Positions 47,198 through 49,410 of a stretch of DNA of 49,410 bases are shown piece by piece. The stretch's first letter is position 1; each line of letters opens with the position of its first letter. The notes under the pieces were generated by a model, which was not told where the DNA came from, searched no databases, and saw only the letters and a list, made by a program, of their open reading frames with translations. Source of the DNA: Lachnospiraceae bacterium NK4A179 (GTDB taxonomy: Bacteria > Bacillota > Clostridia > Lachnospirales > Lachnospiraceae). A program made the position numbers and the translations under genes. The stretch covers positions 1 through 49,410 of the forward strand of contig ATWC01000022.1 of NCBI GenBank assembly GCA_000421045.1. The letters are read 5' to 3'.

Positions 47198-48040
47198 ATG
47201 AGAGAGATTAGTACAGAACAGATCAGCGATGCCGTAAGGGAAATGTGTATCGAAGCAGCGCATACACTTTCACCTGATATGGCTGAGGCATTGGAAGGAG
47301 CAGCCTGCAAGGAGGAAGCGCCTCTTGGAAAAGAGATAATAGGTCAGCTTAAAGAAAATCTTGACGTTGCAAAGTCAGAAATGATACCCATATGTCAGGA
47401 TACCGGCATGGCTGTGTTTTTTGTCGAGATCGGGCAGGATGTTCATATAAGCGGAGGCGCACTTGAGGATGCGATCAATGAAGGTGTGAGCCGCGGATAT
47501 ACCGAAGGGTATCTCAGGAAGTCTGTGGTGAAGGATCCGCTTGACAGGATCAATACCGGAGACAATACACCTGCGGTTGTACATTACAGCGTAGTCCCGG
47601 GTGATAGTTTTAAGATAACGCTTGCGCCGAAAGGGTTCGGAAGTGAAAATATGAGCCGTGTGTTTATGTTAAAGCCTGCTGATGGAAGGGACGGGGTTGT
47701 GAACGCAGTTGTACAGGCTGTATCGGATGCCGGACCAAATGCCTGCCCGCCTATGGTGGTAGGTGTCGGGATAGGCGGCACTTTTGAAAAATGCGCGTTG
47801 CTTGCAAAGAAGGCGCTTACGCGACCTGTTGACAAAGGAGCTGCGGATCCTTTTTACAGACAGATGGAAGAAGAGATCCTTGAGAAGGTGAACTGGCTTG
47901 GTATAGGACCTGCCGGTCTTGGCGGTACGGTTACTGCACTCGCTGTTAATATCGAAACATACCCCACGCATATAGCGGGGCTTCCTGTGGCTGTTAATAT
48001 ATGCTGCCACGCAAACAGACATGCATCGAGGGAATTATAA
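47198..48040 (+). CDS. Fumarate hydratase class I, alpha subunit (FumA N-half/TtdA-like)
   Basis: A 280-residue protein with the three [4Fe-4S]-associated cysteine motifs: C66 in IPICQDTG, C183 in NACPPMV, and C269/C270 in ICCHANRH. It is the N-terminal half of class I fumarases encoded as two genes in Clostridia. With the beta subunit it interconverts fumarate and malate; tartrate dehydratase is the close alternative. GGAG site before the ATG. The stop overlaps the start of the beta subunit by one base, guaranteeing coupled translation. A three-hairpin leader and a module shared with the 33.1 kb lipoprotein gene precede it. Confidence 0.92.
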   Translation: MREISTEQISDAVREMCIEAAHTLSPDMAEALEGAACKEEAPLGKEIIGQLKENLDVAKSEMIPICQDTGMAVFFVEIGQDVHISGGALEDAINEGVSRGYTEGYLRKSVVKDPLDRINTGDNTPAVVHYSVVPGDSFKITLAPKGFGSENMSRVFMLKPADGRDGVVNAVVQAVSDAGPNACPPMVVGVGIGGTFEKCALLAKKALTRPVDKGAADPFYRQMEEEILEKVNWLGIGPAGLGGTVTALAVNIETYPTHIAGLPVAVNICCHANRHASREL

Positions 48041-48591
48041 TGGACAGAATAAATATAACTGCACCTCTGAAAGATGAGGAGATAAAAAAGCTTCATGCAG
48101 GTGACATGGTTTATATAAGCGGTGTGATCTATACTGCAAGGGATGCTGCACACAAACGCATGCAGGAAGCGTTGGATGAAGGCAGGGATCTTCCGCTTGA
48201 TCTGAAGGACAATGTTATATATTACATGGGACCTTCTCCGGCAAGGGAAGGCAGGCCTATAGGTTCGGCCGGTCCGACAACGGCAAGCCGTATGGATAAA
48301 TATGCTCCCGGTCTGCTCGATCTGGGACTTAAGGGGATGATAGGAAAGGGAAAGCGTTCAGCTGCGGTTCATGAAGCTGTTGTGAGAAACGGTTGTGTAT
48401 ACTTTGCAGCAGTGGGCGGACTTGGTGCAGTGCTTTCAAAATCCATCGTGTCATCTGAAATGATCGCATATGAGGATCTGGGAACGGAAGCGATAAGAAA
48501 ACTTACCGTAAAGGATTTTCCTGCAGTAGTAGTTATAGACTGTGAAGGCAATGATCTTTATGAAACGGCACCGCTAAAATATCGTAAATAA
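48040..48591 (+). CDS. Fumarate hydratase class I, beta subunit (FumA C-half/TtdB-like)
   Basis: A 183-residue protein with the beta-subunit signature GPTTASRMDKYAPGLLDLGLKGMIGKGKRS and a closing VIDCEGNDLYE. The region supplies the swivelling substrate-binding domain. ATG at 48040 overlaps the alpha-subunit stop (TAATG); GAGGGA lies just upstream, and a frame opening at 48001 would simply run back through the alpha-subunit gene. No terminator was found; the tRNA-Ser promoter begins ten bases after the stop codon. Confidence 0.93.
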   Translation: MDRINITAPLKDEEIKKLHAGDMVYISGVIYTARDAAHKRMQEALDEGRDLPLDLKDNVIYYMGPSPAREGRPIGSAGPTTASRMDKYAPGLLDLGLKGMIGKGKRSAAVHEAVVRNGCVYFAAVGGLGAVLSKSIVSSEMIAYEDLGTEAIRKLTVKDFPAVVVIDCEGNDLYETAPLKYRK

Positions 48592-48601
48592 CAAATAGTT
48601 C

Positions 48602-48630
48602 TTGACACTGATTTTATTAATCCGTATAAT
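48602..48630 (+). promoter_or_regulatory. Perfect-consensus promoter of tRNA-Ser
   Basis: TTGACA (48602-48607), 17-base spacer, TATAAT (48625-48630). Confidence 0.88.
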
Positions 48631-48666
48631 GAATTACGCACCTGCAAATTAGGCTTGCGGTGGTGG

Positions 48667-48756
48667 GGAGAAGTACTCAAGAGGCCGAAGAGGCCCCCCT
48701 GCTAAGGGGGTAGGTCGGGTTAAACCGGCGCGAGGGTTCAAATCCCTCCTTCTCCG
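48667..48756 (+). tRNA. tRNA-Ser (anticodon GCT)
   Basis: A 90-base cloverleaf with long variable arm: acceptor GGAGAAG/CTTCTCC, anticodon stem CCCCC/GGGGG around loop CTGCTAA (anticodon GCT), a variable arm and T arm GAGGG/CCCTC with TTCAAAT. The discriminator is G, as in tRNA-Ser. The 3' CCA is not encoded. Confidence 0.93.
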
Positions 48757-48760
48757 TTAG

Positions 48761-48787
48761 AAGCAGTTTCCCAAAGGGAACTGCTTT
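48761..48787 (+). terminator. Terminator of tRNA-Ser
   Basis: AAGCAGTTTCCC pairs with GGGAACTGCTT (48761-48786) with one bulge and a 3-base loop, then a short T run. Confidence 0.7.
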
Positions 48788-48846
48788 TGCTATTTAAGGG
48801 ATAGATTTACATAACAATTACGTTCATGTAAACCTGAAACGACAAC

Positions 48847-48909
48847 TAAAAAATATTTTAAAAAATATTTAAAAAAGTTGTTGACAAGATATCCCTTCGG
48901 TGGTATTCT
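48847..48909 (+). promoter_or_regulatory. rRNA operon promoter with UP-like element
   Basis: TTGACA (48881-48886), 17-base spacer, TATTCT (48904-48909). A long A/T tract (48847-48877, alternating ATATTTT and AAAAAA) upstream resembles an UP element. Confidence 0.85.
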
Positions 48910-49085
48910 AATCAAGTCGCCCGATAAAGCGGGTGAACGCAGAACATTGACAAAAAAACATTAATGCAACCCCGAAAATATTCCATTAAAAAATGAATTT
49001 TTTCGGAAGAACGATTCTGAATTTAAACAGTAAACGAGGAAACTTAAAAGCCAGAAAGTAATTTCTGACAACAGTTTCGAACACT
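48910..49085 (+). other. rRNA operon leader
   Basis: The leader contains a small CCCG/CGGG hairpin near 48920, a second TTGACA-containing AT-rich stretch near 48947 that may be boxA-like, and a hairpin at 48971-49006 (CCGAAAA/TTTTTTCGG) that may join processing stems. No gene is present. Confidence 0.5.

Positions 49086-49410
<325 letters not shown>

Overview
The window reads as chromosomal DNA of a Lachnospiraceae-type member of the Clostridia. The right end carries the first ~325 bases of a 16S rRNA gene whose helices resemble Roseburia/Butyrivibrio-like sequences. The genes (class I two-subunit fumarase, TrpB2, DUF1934, DUF6077-like and DUF624 proteins, LCP protein, GntR/FCD regulator beside ispE) and the strong GGAGG ribosome binding sites fit that family. 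The genus cannot be fixed from what is visible.

Layout. (1) 1-3093: an AT-rich, island-like end with a GNAT acetyltransferase, an AAA_14/DUF4143 ATPase preceded by four phased direct repeats, and an HD-domain nucleotidase. It abuts the 3' end of a tRNA-Pro gene. (2) 3235-11296: a c-di-GMP-related cluster. One membrane EAL protein is divergent from an operon encoding an EAL protein with a degenerate active site, an intact EAL protein, a rhomboid protease and a flavodoxin-like/SCP2 fusion. The two divergent promoters share a -35 region. (3) 11298-19758: a long same-strand run of housekeeping genes: murG, a HIT hydrolase, an iron alcohol dehydrogenase, carB, rlmH and a coupled pair of membrane proteins. 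(4) 19832-26571: glycogen phosphorylase, then a CgeB-like glycosyltransferase, a pseudaminic acid cytidylyltransferase (pseF) and a glycogen debranching enzyme. (5) 26648-33768: TrpB2, an aconitase-family hydratase, an SGNH lipoprotein that appears to start at AUU, a Ca2+/Na+ exchanger-family transporter behind a yybP-ykoY (Mn2+) riboswitch, and a small lipoprotein. (6) 33922-37786: LCP protein, ispE, GntR regulator, DUF1934 protein and a convergent small membrane-anchored protein. (7) 37984-39590: a symmetric TM2-DUF2752-DUF2752-TM2 cluster. (8) 39599-46294: an alpha-glucan module with an intracellular GH13 enzyme, solute-binding protein, two permeases and a DUF624 protein, with an operator-rich promoter in the middle. 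(9) 46389-48591: an unknown protein and the two fumarase subunits behind a three-hairpin leader. (10) 48602-49410: tRNA-Ser and the start of an rRNA operon.

Themes. Alpha-glucan/glycogen metabolism recurs: glgP, glgX, the GH13 enzyme and the sugar ABC transporter would together import and mobilise maltodextrins and stored glycogen. Several control signals are visible: a manganese riboswitch whose P1 strand is shared with its terminator, an operator overlapping a -35 box, two genes that look leaderless, and a hairpin plus Shine-Dalgarno module shared by two unrelated genes. No insertion sequence, CRISPR array or prophage was seen. The most promising candidates for something undescribed are the shared hairpin-SD module with the fumarase leader, the phased repeats before the AAA ATPase, and the TM2/DUF2752 cluster. 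All family assignments come from reading motifs by eye; no database search was run.
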